Shown here piece by piece: positions 47,349 through 57,241 of a stretch of DNA of 64,000 nt. The DNA comes from Cyanidium caldarium. Lineage: Eukaryota > Rhodophyta > Bangiophyceae > Cyanidiales > Cyanidiaceae. The translations under genes and the position numbers were made by a program. Position 1 is the stretch's first letter. Each line of letters begins with the position of its first letter. Under the pieces are notes generated by a model, which was given only the letters and a program-made list of their open reading frames with translations, was not told the origin of the DNA and ran no database searches. The DNA is taken from the NCBI GenBank assembly GCA_026184775.1, contig JANCYW010000012.1, positions 344,226-408,225 on the forward strand, written 5' to 3'.

Positions 47349-47978
47349 ATGTCTCGCTCTGCGTTGCGGCGCGCGTCGTCCAGCACGGATCTGTACTTGG
47401 CGGTGGCGCGCACGAGCCGGGACGCGGCGCACCCCCGTCGGTGGCGGCTAGCACAGTATCCGTGTCCGCAGTGCCCCAAGTCGTTCACTTCGAAGCAGCA
47501 CCGCACGACGCACGTGCGCGCCATCCACGAGAAGCGGCGCGACTACGGCTGCGGCACTTGTGGGCAGCGCTTTGCGCGCAAGAGCGCACAGGTGACGCAC
47601 GTGCGCTGTGTGCACGAGGGACGGCGCGACCACCAGTGCGGGTACTGTGGGCAGCGCTTCGGGCGCAAGAACGGGTTGAATAAGCACGTGGCGGCGGTGC
47701 ACGGCAAGTCGCGCGATTACGTGTGTCTGTGCGGGGCGGCGTTCGCCCGGAAAGACGTCCTGCTGCGGCACAAGCGCGGCGTGCACGAAGCCGAGCGCGA
47801 CAAGGAGCGTGGAGCAGAGGGTAGGGGAATGGTGGCGGGGCCGTTTGCGGGGGCAGTCTCTGGCCCGGAAACGTCTCTTTCGGGAGCGGCGGACACCACT
47901 ACCGATGCCACCGACACGTTCGCACTTTCATCGCGGTCATCGACGCCGAGGCCCTCGTCGCCGCTGCCGCAACGGTAG
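47349..47978 (+). CDS. C2H2 zinc-finger protein, four fingers
   Basis: The 209-residue protein has four tandem C2H2 fingers at about residues 37-142: YPCPQCPKSFTSKQHRTTH, YGCGTCGQRFARKSAQVTH, HQCGYCGQRFGRKNGLNKH and YVCLCGAAFARKDVLLRH. The first three have C-x2-C and H-x4-H spacing; the fourth has C-x-C, a shortening seen in terminal fingers of other proteins. Linkers (EKRRDY, EGRRDH, GKSRDY) are basic and repeated, so the fingers arose by internal duplication. The Ser/Thr/Pro-rich tail has no recognisable domain. It is probably a sequence-specific DNA- or RNA-binding nuclear protein; target unknown. Confidence 0.88.
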   Translation: MSRSALRRASSSTDLYLAVARTSRDAAHPRRWRLAQYPCPQCPKSFTSKQHRTTHVRAIHEKRRDYGCGTCGQRFARKSAQVTHVRCVHEGRRDHQCGYCGQRFGRKNGLNKHVAAVHGKSRDYVCLCGAAFARKDVLLRHKRGVHEAERDKERGAEGRGMVAGPFAGAVSGPETSLSGAADTTTDATDTFALSSRSSTPRPSSPLPQR

Positions 47979-48161
47979 CAGCGGTCGCGTCCGGCGCGCC
48001 TGCTTTAAAAACACGTGTTCGGTCAGTCGTCTTCATCATGCATCGCTCCCGAACCGCAAGGACGCGCGACACCATCGGTCGCCTCACCTCCACGACACCG
48101 CGTTGGCGGCGTCGCGTCGACAGTCTCATCCGCGTCTCGTCGCCGGTTGCTCTACACACGA

Positions 48162-49535
48162 TCACACACTATTGGGTGTTGCGGTGGGCATTTTCCGCCC
48201 GGGGCTGTGCACGGCGGCCGGCCGGTCATCGATGTTTTTGGCGCGCGCGGCGCCCTTCACCTTCAGAAACGAGTAGTTGACCACGCCGACCAGCGCCACC
48301 AGGATGCCGCAAAAGTTCACCCATTCCAGCGGGCGCCCGAAAAACAAAAAGTCGGCCAGAATAATGGTGCCCGTCTTGGCGATGCCCACCACGCAGTAGG
48401 TCACCGACGAGGTGTAGCCGATCACCATGAACACCGACACGTTGACGCAGAGCGCCACCGCGCCCGATGACAACAGCAGGCGCGCGCGCTCGACGGTGAA
48501 CGGGTAAACCAGCAGGTTCGCGTCGGACTGCGCGCCCCACACGTCGGTGAACAGCGCCAGTGGCGCGATCATGGCGGCCACCATCGGCGCCACGTACAGC
48601 TGCAGCTGCAGCGGGTCCGCGTCCAGCTCGCGCTGCAACGATCCAGCCCACACCGCGTAGCAGCCGCTGGCCGCCACGCTCGCCAGTGCATACAGCGTGC
48701 CGAGTACGTTGAGGTTGAAGTCGGTGGCGAACGTGACGATCATGCCCACCACCATGACCAGCAGCGAGCGCACCAGCGCCCACTCGAACTTTTGATGGTA
48801 GAAGAACACCTCGATGAAGATCACCACCGGGGTGGACAGGTGTTTCATCAGTTGATAGAAGGCCACCGAGTTGTACTGCAGCGACAAGTTGCTGAACACC
48901 ACAAACGACAGGTTGCCCAGCGCCAGGCGGGCGCACTTGCGCCAGTCCAGCCGTTTGACTCGGAACAGCCCCAGCAACGACAGCAGGTACACGCCCAACG
49001 TGGTGGCCACGTAGTGCCAGCAGGTGAGCGTGGTGGCGAACGAAAAGCCTGCCAAGAACACCCGCTTGTTCAGCGTCACAATGCCCACCGACGACAGAAA
49101 GTTGAAGCCGATCGCCCCGCAGTCGCGACCGCGGCCCAGCGTCTTGGAGAGCGCGTCACGCGCTTGCTGCACCATGCCGGCCGCGAAACGGTTCCCGCTC
49201 GACCACCGCGACGGCAGCACACCGGGCTGCACGTCCCGCGGCCCGCCGCGGGTGCCGTTCGCGGTTGCCGCCGCGGGCGACCGCTCCGGGCTGGTGCGGC
49301 TGCGGACGTGCGTCCCCTCCTCCTCGCAGTCGCAGCTCATCGACACCGCTTCAGTGTGCTCCGTCATGTCGCGCAGAGCCACCCGAAATGTGTGCGGACG
49401 GGCGTGAACGTCGTTGGTGGTGCGATTGCCGCGCACCCCGCAACCGAACGTTGGCCGCGGGACGTGTTCGGTGTGCGCGCCAATCGCTCGCGCGCATCGA
49501 CCGTCGGATGGCGTGTGTGCGGACATGGGGAGCAT
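48162..49535 (-). CDS. SLC35E3-type drug/metabolite transporter (TPT/NST family)
   Basis: The 457-residue membrane protein has about ten hydrophobic segments from residue 130 to 435. Diagnostic blocks are GFNFLSSVGIVTLNKRVF, TLTCWHYVATTLGVYLL, LSFVVFSNLSLQYNSVAFYQ, MKHLSTPVVIFIEVFFYH and GTLYALASVAASGCYAVW, all close to SLC35E3 and plant KT-group transporters such as the UDP-rhamnose/galactose carriers. Substrate is likely a nucleotide sugar in the Golgi or a sugar phosphate, but cannot be fixed. The first 125 residues are Arg/Ser/Thr-rich without clear domains, and several in-frame ATGs follow the first at 49533-49535, so the start is uncertain. Confidence 0.85.
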   Translation of the reverse strand: MLPMSAHTPSDGRCARAIGAHTEHVPRPTFGCGVRGNRTTNDVHARPHTFRVALRDMTEHTEAVSMSCDCEEEGTHVRSRTSPERSPAAATANGTRGGPRDVQPGVLPSRWSSGNRFAAGMVQQARDALSKTLGRGRDCGAIGFNFLSSVGIVTLNKRVFLAGFSFATTLTCWHYVATTLGVYLLSLLGLFRVKRLDWRKCARLALGNLSFVVFSNLSLQYNSVAFYQLMKHLSTPVVIFIEVFFYHQKFEWALVRSLLVMVVGMIVTFATDFNLNVLGTLYALASVAASGCYAVWAGSLQRELDADPLQLQLYVAPMVAAMIAPLALFTDVWGAQSDANLLVYPFTVERARLLLSSGAVALCVNVSVFMVIGYTSSVTYCVVGIAKTGTIILADFLFFGRPLEWVNFCGILVALVGVVNYSFLKVKGAARAKNIDDRPAAVHSPGRKMPTATPNSV

Positions 49536-50011
49536 CTAGGACAAGATTGGACGCGCGCACTGGAGAAGCGCGCGCGCGCGCGGGGAGACGGGTGTCGGAT
49601 CGCTCGCGGCGGGGCCACCCCCAAAGAGCGGTTGCCGCATCGGTGCGCTGGGTTGTGTGGGATGAGGGTCAGGAGCGGCGGTCTTTTCTCGACGAGGAGG
49701 CTCGTTGTTGACCACCGCCGTCACCACGCATTGTGGTTGCCTACCCATGCCAGATCGGTTGGGCACTGACCTCTACACCTTGCCCATTCGACACTCCTCC
49801 TGTCTGCGTGTAGTATGGCCCTAAAACGGGCGATACGCCGGCCACCCGCCAGACGCCGGCGACGGGCGCTCCGCGTTGCACCCGTTCGAGCGGTGCTCGC
49901 TGCGAATCGGCTGCCGCCGGAGAGGCGCGGCGTTTTCGAGAGACACTTTCGACGGGAAGCGAACCAGCTCACTGGTGACTCCCGTCGATTTTCGACTCCT
50001 AATACTGCACC
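49536..50011. other. Divergent intergenic region between the SLC35-type gene and TAF11
   Basis: The 476 bp hold no credible gene or repeat. A GTTCGAG box-B-like string near 49,889 has no matching box A or acceptor stem, so I do not call a tRNA. Confidence 0.4.
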
Positions 50012-50929
50012 ATGACCCCGCCAGACGCGGAGGCCACTCCAACCACCAACATCGCCTCCCCGCCGACGTCCGCTGCTCGATCTGAAAACCCGTCGCGCCC
50101 GCCCTCGGCACCGCGTCGGGGACGCGGCGGTGCCCGCCGGGGACGGGGACGCTCTCACACGGCGTCACGTGGCCGCGCCGATGCTCACCGCGTCGGCGGA
50201 ACCGCCATTGCGAGCGGCCAGACAGCGAGTGGTGCCGATGACGGCGGCGGCGGCGGCGGCGGCGCAGAGACACCCACAGACCTAGGCTCGTTTGCCCAAT
50301 TTACCGAAGACGTCGCTGACTCGGCAGAGGCGTCCGCCGATGCAACCCCGTCGACCGAGGTGTTCCCGCCGCTCGAGCCGCCCACCGCCTCGGGACTGGA
50401 TCCGTCACCGCCGCCTTTGGCGCGGACACCGCAACCGCCGCTGCCGCCGAAATCCTTCCGCGAGCTCACCAACGAGCAGTTCGAGCAGCTGAGCGAGGCA
50501 CAGAAGGAGCGCTACATCGAGTTTCGGCGCGCGGCCATTAAACCGGCGCACATGCGGCGGTTGGTGAGCGCGCTGCTGCCCGGCCTGCCGAGTTACCCCA
50601 CCAACCACTCGTTTCTGGTGGCGTTGCAGGGGCTGGGCAAGATGTTTGTGGGCGATCTGATCGAGACCGCCGTGCAGGTGAAGCTGGAATGGGATGCGGT
50701 GGAGCGACGCCACGAACAGGAGAGACCACCACCTGAGGAGCATGCGATGAGCTTGGAGGATCCGCTCGGGACGCCGGCCGCAACGGACGAGGCGCCGCTG
50801 GAACCGCGGCACATTCGAGAGGCGTATCGGCGACTGCGGCGCCACGGTCACCTCTATTCGGTGCTGGAATGCGGCAATGGCCACGTCGCCAACGTCGGGT
50901 CGGCGGCGCGACCATCCCTGTTGCACTGA
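50012..50929 (+). CDS. TAF11: TFIID subunit TAF11
   Basis: TAF11 pairs with TAF13 through a histone fold inside TFIID. The C-terminal half of this 305-residue protein holds the fold: QKERYIEFRRAAIKPAHMRR, then LVSALLPGLPSYPTNHSFLV, GLGKMFVGDLIETAVQVKLE and HIREAYRRLRRHG. This matches RY..FRRA.FPK..+++L, VG..V..A.DV and P.HLREAYRR in animal and yeast TAF11. The N-terminal 150 residues are low complexity (Arg-Gly, Pro, Ala and a poly-Gly run). The helix-loop-helix is interrupted by a Glu/Pro-rich insert near residues 235-260. It is convergent with MCTS1, 35 bp between stops. Confidence 0.92.
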   Translation: MTPPDAEATPTTNIASPPTSAARSENPSRPPSAPRRGRGGARRGRGRSHTASRGRADAHRVGGTAIASGQTASGADDGGGGGGGAETPTDLGSFAQFTEDVADSAEASADATPSTEVFPPLEPPTASGLDPSPPPLARTPQPPLPPKSFRELTNEQFEQLSEAQKERYIEFRRAAIKPAHMRRLVSALLPGLPSYPTNHSFLVALQGLGKMFVGDLIETAVQVKLEWDAVERRHEQERPPPEEHAMSLEDPLGTPAATDEAPLEPRHIREAYRRLRRHGHLYSVLECGNGHVANVGSAARPSLLH

Positions 50930-50964
50930 GCCGCCGCCGCTGGAGCCGCCGGCTGGTGATACGT

Positions 50965-51519
50965 TCACTCCATCCAGCGCCGGATTCGCCACAAGTCGTC
51001 GTTCAAGTACTGCACATTCTTCACCGCCACACCGCGATTCTCCTGCCGCACCTGCTCGCTCGACAGCACCAGGCGTCCGATGGCTAACGCGTGCTGCTTC
51101 GCTTCGGCCATCACCGCCACGACCTGCCCCGCCGGCAGCGCCTCCGGCAGTCGGCCGCCGGCGCTGGTCAGACCCGGACTCATGACGTCGGCGCCGCGGA
51201 GCACGTGTCGGATGGCACCGCGGTCCACCTGCACCTGCGGCAACAGAAACGGGTATCGGTGCAGCAGCCGCAGCGACGGGTACACCGCACCGTCCCGGTC
51301 CTGGTAAAACAGCCACTGCTTGTCCTCGTCACAGTAGAACGAACCGTACGCCCGACACTTGATCTGCCACACGTGCGCCTTCTTCGGCAGCACCTCCTCC
51401 AGGTACGGTTCGATGGGCGGCATCTGCTGCACGACGCTGGCCCGCAGCGCCCGGCACGCCGACGACTTGAGCAGCGCCTTGCCGCTCACCTCCTCGGTGG
51501 CGTCGAACTTTTTGAACAT
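50965..51519 (-). CDS. MCTS1: MCTS1 (MCT-1/Tma20), PUA-domain translation factor
   Basis: The 184-residue product matches MCTS1 along its length: MFKKFDATEEVSGKALLKSS, then IEPYLEEVLPKKAHVWQIKC, YPSLRLLHRYPFLLPQVQVD, RGAIRHVLRGADVMSPGLTS, VVAVMAEAKQHALAIGR and VQYLNDDLWRIRRW. The C-terminal PUA domain spans about residues 92-172. With DENR, MCTS1 recycles post-termination 40S subunits and supports reinitiation by removing deacylated tRNA. Length equals the human protein (181). The ATG at 51517-51519 is unambiguous. Confidence 0.97.
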   Translation of the reverse strand: MFKKFDATEEVSGKALLKSSACRALRASVVQQMPPIEPYLEEVLPKKAHVWQIKCRAYGSFYCDEDKQWLFYQDRDGAVYPSLRLLHRYPFLLPQVQVDRGAIRHVLRGADVMSPGLTSAGGRLPEALPAGQVVAVMAEAKQHALAIGRLVLSSEQVRQENRGVAVKNVQYLNDDLWRIRRWME

Positions 51520-51818
51520 GACGGAGGCGAGGAGGATGGAATGGGAGCGTTGGCGTCACGGGAGCGTCGTGTGTCGTGCGAAGAGACGTGCGCACCTCCC
51601 GTCCCTGGAGTACACACGGGAAGCGGGGGGAGAGCGCACGCCTCGCGCACGTCTCGCGCACGAGGAAGCGCCGCCCGATGCCCCCGACGAGGTCAGAGGC
51701 GAAGCGATGCCGCTTGCCGCACACGGACACCGAATGCGCGTCCTGTCCCTTTTATACGCGAGTGGCGTGGAGCGTGCGTCGGCATCGCCCTCCCCGACGC
51801 TGTTCGCAGCGCTTCTGC

Positions 51819-54560
51819 TCAGGCCGCTCCGCCGTGCAGTCGCAAGAAGACGCCCTCGTGTAGCTCTCGCACGTCGCGCAGGTAGGCGAGGGCGCGCGCC
51901 AGACGGGCGGCGGCCGCCTTGCCGCCAGAGGCGTCCGGCTCGAGACGGGTGAGCAGGTCGCGCACCGAGTCCACGGTGTCGGCGGTGAAGCGGCAGAAAT
52001 CGTCCCAGACGTCGTTGGGTGCAGCATCCCGGGCGGTATCGGGTGCGCGTTCGTGCAGCTCCTCCAGAATCAGCATCGCCCGATTCAACACATCCAACAG
52101 CAGCAGCGCGCGTTCCGCCGGCGCCACCGAGGAGCGCGCCGCACGCGCCGCCCGCTCCAGACATCCCAGCGCGCGCGACGCCTCCCATCGGCCGCCGCCC
52201 ACGTCGCTGAACAGCGTGGAGCACGCGCACAGCGCCAAACACTGGTCGGCGCGGGTGAGCAGTCGCGAGGCGTGCTTCACCGCCTTGGAGGCCAGCGACT
52301 CGTAATTGTCGGCATCGAGGCGGTGCAACGTGCCCAGCGTGCCCACGATCAACACCAACGAGCTGAACTGGCTGCGCGAGTCGGCGATCTCCTCCTCGAA
52401 CAACACGTACGCGTGCGCCATGAATTCGTACAGAAAGCGATCGTCGCTCAACTCGCTCGCATCCACCGCCGCGGCACCTTGCAGGTGCATTCGCAGGGCG
52501 GTGCTGGCGTCGACGTCCGCCAGGTCGCTCAGCACCTGGTGCACAAACTCCAGCAGCTTGTCGCACGCTGCCGGCCCGTGTCGGGCACGGTACACCCGCA
52601 GCAGTCGCAGCAGCGCAAACGCCAGCGGCGGCAGGGTGAGGCGTGTGCGTGCCGGTCCGCCCGATAGCAGCGCTTGGCGCAGCCGGACGAACAGACGCAG
52701 GTCGTCGGTGCGCAATAGGTACACGATCTGCGCCACCAGATGTTGTTGCGCCTCGTAGCCGCGCACCAACTCGCCGTCCACCGCCAAGTACGGCACGCCG
52801 GTGCGGCGGTGGTACATCACTTCCTCGCCGGGCATCTGCTCCAGCAGCGGGCGCACCAGTCCCAGCAGCGCCTCCAGCAGCGGTAGCGCGGCGACGCCGC
52901 GGCCGGTGCTGCCCGGCGGCAGCGAGCGCCGCAGCACTTCGGCTGCCAACGCTCGCTGATTCTCCAGCGGCAACAGCTGCATCACCGTTGGATAGGCGGC
53001 GAGTGATGCCAGCGCCTCCAGCTCGGTGTAGTGATGTAGGGGCAGCAGCAGAATGCGCTCCAGCAGCGGCACCACATCGGGGTCGTCGGTGTCCGCGGCG
53101 GGTGCGGGTGTTGCGGCGGCCGCCTGGCCATCGCCCGAGGGGCGGCGTCGCCGGGTGGCACTCATGGGTGTGTCCGGCCGCGTCGGCGGCAATTCACTGG
53201 TGGTGGTCGGTGCAGGCGGAGACACATCCTCCGTCTCGTCCACCGACGTGGGCGGCGGGGCCGGCGGCGGCAAGCGCTGCGACACCGCCTTGGCACACAG
53301 CCCCAGCAGCGCGTCGCAGTGTTGGCGCTGCTCCGGAAACGCCACCAACAAAAACCCCAGCAGCGCACGGTACAGCTGCAGCTCGTCACTGAGCGCACTG
53401 GCTGCGCGCTGCGAATCCAGCACCTGCGGCACCCACTGCAACAGTGTCTGCAACGCGTCCGCCTCGCGCAGCAGAGTGTGATGGGCGGCGTCGGCCCGGG
53501 CAAAGCGTCCCAGACGATCCGCCAGTCCGGTCAGCACGCTGCGCACATCCACGCCCACCCGCAGCGCCGCACACGTCTGCAACAAGTGCGGCAGCGTGGC
53601 CACATGCAGCGCGTCCGGAAACGCCTGCACGATGCAGTCCATCAGACACTCCTGCGCCAACACATCCTGACACTCCAGCACCTGCTCGGTCAGCTGCGGC
53701 AGCACCGTGTCGCGGTACATCTCCACGGTCAGCGCCTGCAGTCGCGCCAGACAGGCCACGTTGGCGCCCACCAGCGACTGCAGCTGGCGGCGCTCGTGCT
53801 CGCGACGGGCGCGCTCGCCGGCCGGACAGTCGCGTTGCATGCGCACCCACAGTCGATTCATCTCGGTGAAGTTGCGCAACAGGAACGCGATGCTGCCCTG
53901 CGCGCTGCCCGCGTATTCTCCGCCCTCATCGGGCAGCTTGTCCTTCATGGCCTGCAGCAGGTAGGCGCGCAGGAACAGACCGCGCTCGGGATGTTGCACC
54001 CCGGCGCACATCTCCAGCAGGTCGCGCAGCACGTCCTCGGCCGGCGCCTGCCGCGATCGCACATACACGCTGCCGACGGTGATGAGCGGGTACAGTCGCG
54101 CCACCACGTACGGCGAGTGCTGCGCGTGCTCGTAGAACGGGAGCACCGACAGCGGCTGTGACTGCAACAGGCTCCACAGCGACGTCTCCAGCACGCGCAA
54201 CGCTTGCAACACCGCCAAGTACAGGTCGTAGTAGGAGCGTGGCGATAGCAGGCGGCCCGAACGGGCGGGCGCAGTGGTGTCCTCCGCCGTGGAACTCGGT
54301 GAGCCGACGCCCACCGGAACGCGCAGTTCGGCGGCCACGTCGCACGCCGCCACCACCGCCTCGGCGTACTGACCCCCTTTCCACTGGCGCTGCATGCGCA
54401 GCGACTGGTGCGCGACGCGCGCCAACGCCTCCCGCAACAGCCGCGCCTCATCGAGGGTGGACGCCTTGGCGGCAGCGAACACAGCCGCCGCCGCCGCAGT
54501 CGCCGAGGTGGGCGGCGCCGTGCCCGTCGCTCCCGACGCCCTGTTGTTACTCCGGGTCAT
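51819..54560 (-). CDS. VPS35: Retromer subunit VPS35
   Basis: The 913-residue alpha-solenoid is the scaffold of retromer, which recovers cargo from endosomes. Near the N-terminus are LLREALARVAHQSLRMQRQW and LSPRSYYDLYLAVLQALRVL, then the conserved ARLYPLITVGSVYVRS, LRDLLEMCAGVQHPERGLFL and RAYLLQAMKDKLPD, matching VPS35's PRLYLLITVG and GVQHPLRGLFLRNYLL signature where VPS26 binds. A Pro/Thr-rich insertion lies near residues 430-490. The C-terminal solenoid includes FLYEFMAHAYVLFEEEIADS and SQFSSLVLIVGTLGTLHRLD (compare FE.A...YE.EI.DSK.Q......I..TL). The start is ATG at 54558-54560. Confidence 0.95.
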   Translation of the reverse strand: MTRSNNRASGATGTAPPTSATAAAAAVFAAAKASTLDEARLLREALARVAHQSLRMQRQWKGGQYAEAVVAACDVAAELRVPVGVGSPSSTAEDTTAPARSGRLLSPRSYYDLYLAVLQALRVLETSLWSLLQSQPLSVLPFYEHAQHSPYVVARLYPLITVGSVYVRSRQAPAEDVLRDLLEMCAGVQHPERGLFLRAYLLQAMKDKLPDEGGEYAGSAQGSIAFLLRNFTEMNRLWVRMQRDCPAGERARREHERRQLQSLVGANVACLARLQALTVEMYRDTVLPQLTEQVLECQDVLAQECLMDCIVQAFPDALHVATLPHLLQTCAALRVGVDVRSVLTGLADRLGRFARADAAHHTLLREADALQTLLQWVPQVLDSQRAASALSDELQLYRALLGFLLVAFPEQRQHCDALLGLCAKAVSQRLPPPAPPPTSVDETEDVSPPAPTTTSELPPTRPDTPMSATRRRRPSGDGQAAAATPAPAADTDDPDVVPLLERILLLPLHHYTELEALASLAAYPTVMQLLPLENQRALAAEVLRRSLPPGSTGRGVAALPLLEALLGLVRPLLEQMPGEEVMYHRRTGVPYLAVDGELVRGYEAQQHLVAQIVYLLRTDDLRLFVRLRQALLSGGPARTRLTLPPLAFALLRLLRVYRARHGPAACDKLLEFVHQVLSDLADVDASTALRMHLQGAAAVDASELSDDRFLYEFMAHAYVLFEEEIADSRSQFSSLVLIVGTLGTLHRLDADNYESLASKAVKHASRLLTRADQCLALCACSTLFSDVGGGRWEASRALGCLERAARAARSSVAPAERALLLLDVLNRAMLILEELHERAPDTARDAAPNDVWDDFCRFTADTVDSVRDLLTRLEPDASGGKAAAARLARALAYLRDVRELHEGVFLRLHGGAA

Positions 54561-54821
54561 GCGGCAGGGTGAGGAATGGAAAGCGCGGCATGGCAGGTGA
54601 AGCGTGCTGAGGCTGGTGGGGGTGCGGAGCAGAACGGCTCGGTGCGGCCGTTACCGCTCCGCGGAAGGAACGCGAGCCAGTGAGAGAGTCATCGGGTACG
54701 CGCAACAATCGTGTTTAGCGACGGCGGCGGTAGCGGCGGGCACCACGCGGGCACTACCGAGCGCGACGCGCTCTCGATATCGAGTCCAACGGGGGTGTTC
54801 GACGCACGGGTGCGGATCGAC

Positions 54822-55598
54822 TCAGAGGAGTCCTCGGCGTTCGCGCTCCTCCAACACCGTCTGGCGGACGCCCTTGCCGCGCGGCAGCGACACCAGCGGT
54901 TTGTGGTCCTTGCCGATGACGAATACGTTGCCGAGCTGGGTGGCAAACTCGCGTCCGACGGCGTCTTTCAGGTGGACGATCTCGGTGGAGCCGGGGTGCT
55001 TTTCGCGATGTTGCACGGCGCCGACGCGGCCGATGTTGTGCCCGCCGGTGACCATGCACAGTACGCCGACGTCGAACTTGACAAAGTCGGTGATCTTGCC
55101 GGTCTCGATGTCCACCATCACCGTGTCGTTGACGCGGATGAGCGGGTCCGGGTATCGGATGGTGCGGCCGTCGTGCGTCACAATGTAGGGTATGGCGCGC
55201 GCGCCCAGCTGCTGTCGCTTGACCCGACACAGTTTGTACTTGCCCTCCTCGGGGGTGATGCGGTGCAGCACGAAGCGCCCCTTGGTGTCGTACAGCAGGC
55301 GGAAGGTCTCGTTGGTCTTGTCGATGCTGATCACGTCCATAAAGCCCGCCGGGTACGTCCGATCGGTGCGCACCTTGCCGTCCACTTTGAGCAGCCGCTG
55401 CATGAGAATCTGCAACGACTCGCGCGCCGTCAACGCGTAGTTGAGGCGGTTGCGCAGGATGATGATCAGCGGCAGACACTCGCGCATCTTGTGCGGGCCG
55501 GTGGACGGCCGCGGCGCCCAGATGCCGCCCAACTTGGACAGCATCCAGTGCCGCGGCGCCGCTAACCGCTTCAAGTGCTTTTTCGGTCCGCGCGCCAT
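54822..55598 (-). CDS. RPS4: Small-subunit ribosomal protein eS4
   Basis: The 258-residue product is cytosolic eS4 throughout: [40 protein letters not shown], an S4-like RNA-binding region, [35 protein letters not shown]-like strand with [12 protein letters not shown], and [20 protein letters not shown]-type tail. In many eukaryotes this gene has an intron after the first codons; here it is uninterrupted. The frame extends to 55694, but ATG at 55596-55598 gives the universal MARGPKKHL start. It lies 261 bp upstream of the VPS35 start on the same strand and is divergent from the FHA-parvulin gene. Confidence 0.97.
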   Translation of the reverse strand: MARGPKKHLKRLAAPRHWMLSKLGGIWAPRPSTGPHKMRECLPLIIILRNRLNYALTARESLQILMQRLLKVDGKVRTDRTYPAGFMDVISIDKTNETFRLLYDTKGRFVLHRITPEEGKYKLCRVKRQQLGARAIPYIVTHDGRTIRYPDPLIRVNDTVMVDIETGKITDFVKFDVGVLCMVTGGHNIGRVGAVQHREKHPGSTEIVHLKDAVGREFATQLGNVFVIGKDHKPLVSLPRGKGVRQTVLEERERRGLL

Positions 55599-55856
55599 GG
55601 AAGGAGGATGAGCGTCAGAGAGCCGCGGGGCAGCACAGCGTCGCACGAACCGGCGCGCGGGGCGCGCGGGGGCGCTGCGGCGCGCCGTTGCCAAGGACGG
55701 CAGCGTGGCCGCGCTCGGCGCCGAAGAGATGCGACAAGATGGCGTGAGATGAGATGAAATGGGTCAAATCGGAAGGACGGGCATTCCCGATGGCGGCAGG
55801 CATGGGGAGCGCGCGACCCGCTCGGGCGGGCGCCCGACAGTACGTCCACCCGACTC

Positions 55857-57155
55857 ATGGCGGGCGCGCCCGCGTCCGAGCGATTACGGTTCAAGGAGCC
55901 GCGGTGGCTCGGGGAGGCACCGACGGGCGCGCACGTGCGTCTGAGCGACGGTCGCGTGGTGCCGTTCCCGTCTCGACGGGGTTACCTGTTGCTGGGCCGT
56001 GGGGCCACGACGGCCGCCGACGCTGCGGTCGACGTGGTGGTCGACGAGCCATCGGTGGCGGAGCTGCACGCCGCCGTGGCGTTTCACCGGGAACACCGAC
56101 GGCCGTTTCTGATCGATCTAGGTGTGGGTCGGACGCGGGTGGCGGGCAAGGCGGTGGAGGCGTGGAAGCCGACGCCGGTGCCCGACGGCGGCGCCATCGA
56201 ACTGGGCGAGGCCGACGTGCGCGTGCAGGTGCACTTGCGGGCGGCCGAGGATCCGCACGCGGGCGATAAGCGGCGGGCGACCGAGTCGAGCGTTGGCAGA
56301 GAGGGGGCGCGGGTGCGCGCTCGACACATCCTCATCAAGCACCGCGACGTGCGCAACCCGGTGTCGCGACGCACCGGCGAGGCAGTGTGGCGGACGCCGG
56401 CCGAAGCGCGGCAGCTGCTGGAGCGGGTGCGGGAGCGCATCGTGCGACACGGCGAGTCGTTCGAGCGCGTGGCCCAGGCCGAGTCCGACTGCAGCTCGTA
56501 CAAACGCGGTGGCGACCTGGGCTGGTTCGCGTTCGCCGCCATGCAGCGCCCGTTCTCCGAGGCCGCGTTTGAGATGCTGGATGCGCCCGGGGATATCAGC
56601 GGCATTGTGGAGACCGCATCGGGCTTTCACCTGATCCAGCTCATCGATCGCAAGCCGCGAAAACCGCCATCGGCGTGCATTGCCCCGGAGCAGGCGGCGT
56701 TTTTGCGCAACCTGTTCGGGGACGCGCCGCCGCCGACACCGCAACCCAACGCGCCGCTACTGACGGTGCGCCAAATCCTCCTCAAGCACGCCGCGTCGCG
56801 CAATCCGGTTACACCGGATGGGCAGGCGGTGACCCGCAGCCGCGAGGAGGCGCGTGCCTCGCTGGGCAAACTGCGCGAAGCGATCGTCACCGGCGCGGTG
56901 CCGTTCGACGAGGCGGCACTGCAGCACAGCGAGTGCCGGAGCGCCCGATATGGTGGCAAGGTGCGTCCGTTCCACCCCGGTGACATGCATCCGGAGTTTG
57001 AGAGCGCGGCGCTGGGGCTAGAGCGCGGCGCCATCAGCGGCATTGTGGACACGCCGAGCGGCTGCCACCTGATCCAGTTGCTGGAGCGGGCGGACGAAGG
57101 CGGCGCCGCGCCCGTTTCCGGTGACGATGATGCGAGCCGGCGCAGTGGCTCGTAG
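55857..57155 (+). CDS. FHA domain plus two parvulin-type prolyl isomerase domains
   Basis: The 432-residue protein combines an FHA domain (about 25-125: GYLLLGRG, SVAELHAAV, FLIDLGVGRTRV) with two Pin1-type parvulin domains. Domain 1 (about 152-258) has RARHILIKHRDVRNPVSRR, DCSSYKRGGDLGWF and TASGFHLIQLI, keeping the catalytic His, Cys, Ser and His. Domain 2 (about 302-415) has VRQILLKHAASRNPV, SECRSARYGGKVRPF and TPSGCHLIQLL; its first catalytic His is Gln and GGDLG has become GGKVR, so it may be inactive. Basic RNPVS loops suggest phospho-Ser/Thr-Pro targets. The FHA domain would replace the WW domain of human PIN1. The ATG is at 55857. Confidence 0.9.
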   Translation: MAGAPASERLRFKEPRWLGEAPTGAHVRLSDGRVVPFPSRRGYLLLGRGATTAADAAVDVVVDEPSVAELHAAVAFHREHRRPFLIDLGVGRTRVAGKAVEAWKPTPVPDGGAIELGEADVRVQVHLRAAEDPHAGDKRRATESSVGREGARVRARHILIKHRDVRNPVSRRTGEAVWRTPAEARQLLERVRERIVRHGESFERVAQAESDCSSYKRGGDLGWFAFAAMQRPFSEAAFEMLDAPGDISGIVETASGFHLIQLIDRKPRKPPSACIAPEQAAFLRNLFGDAPPPTPQPNAPLLTVRQILLKHAASRNPVTPDGQAVTRSREEARASLGKLREAIVTGAVPFDEAALQHSECRSARYGGKVRPFHPGDMHPEFESAALGLERGAISGIVDTPSGCHLIQLLERADEGGAAPVSGDDDASRRSGS

Positions 57156-57214
57156 ACGCGCATCCGATTTACCGTGTGTAATGATGATCTTGTGGAAAAC
57201 ACGCTATCCGCGCA

Positions 57215-57239
57215 CGCACACGCACACACACACACACGT
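57215..57239. repeat. CA dinucleotide microsatellite
   Basis: A CA-rich tract fills most of the short interval between the parvulin stop codon and the convergent heme oxygenase stop codon. Confidence 0.8.
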
Positions 57240-57241
57240 GC

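Noticed and set aside
46932-47683. Plus-strand open frames across the zinc-finger gene and its upstream region
   Set aside because: They overlap the C2H2 frame in another phase, contain no motif and have Arg/Pro-rich shadow composition.
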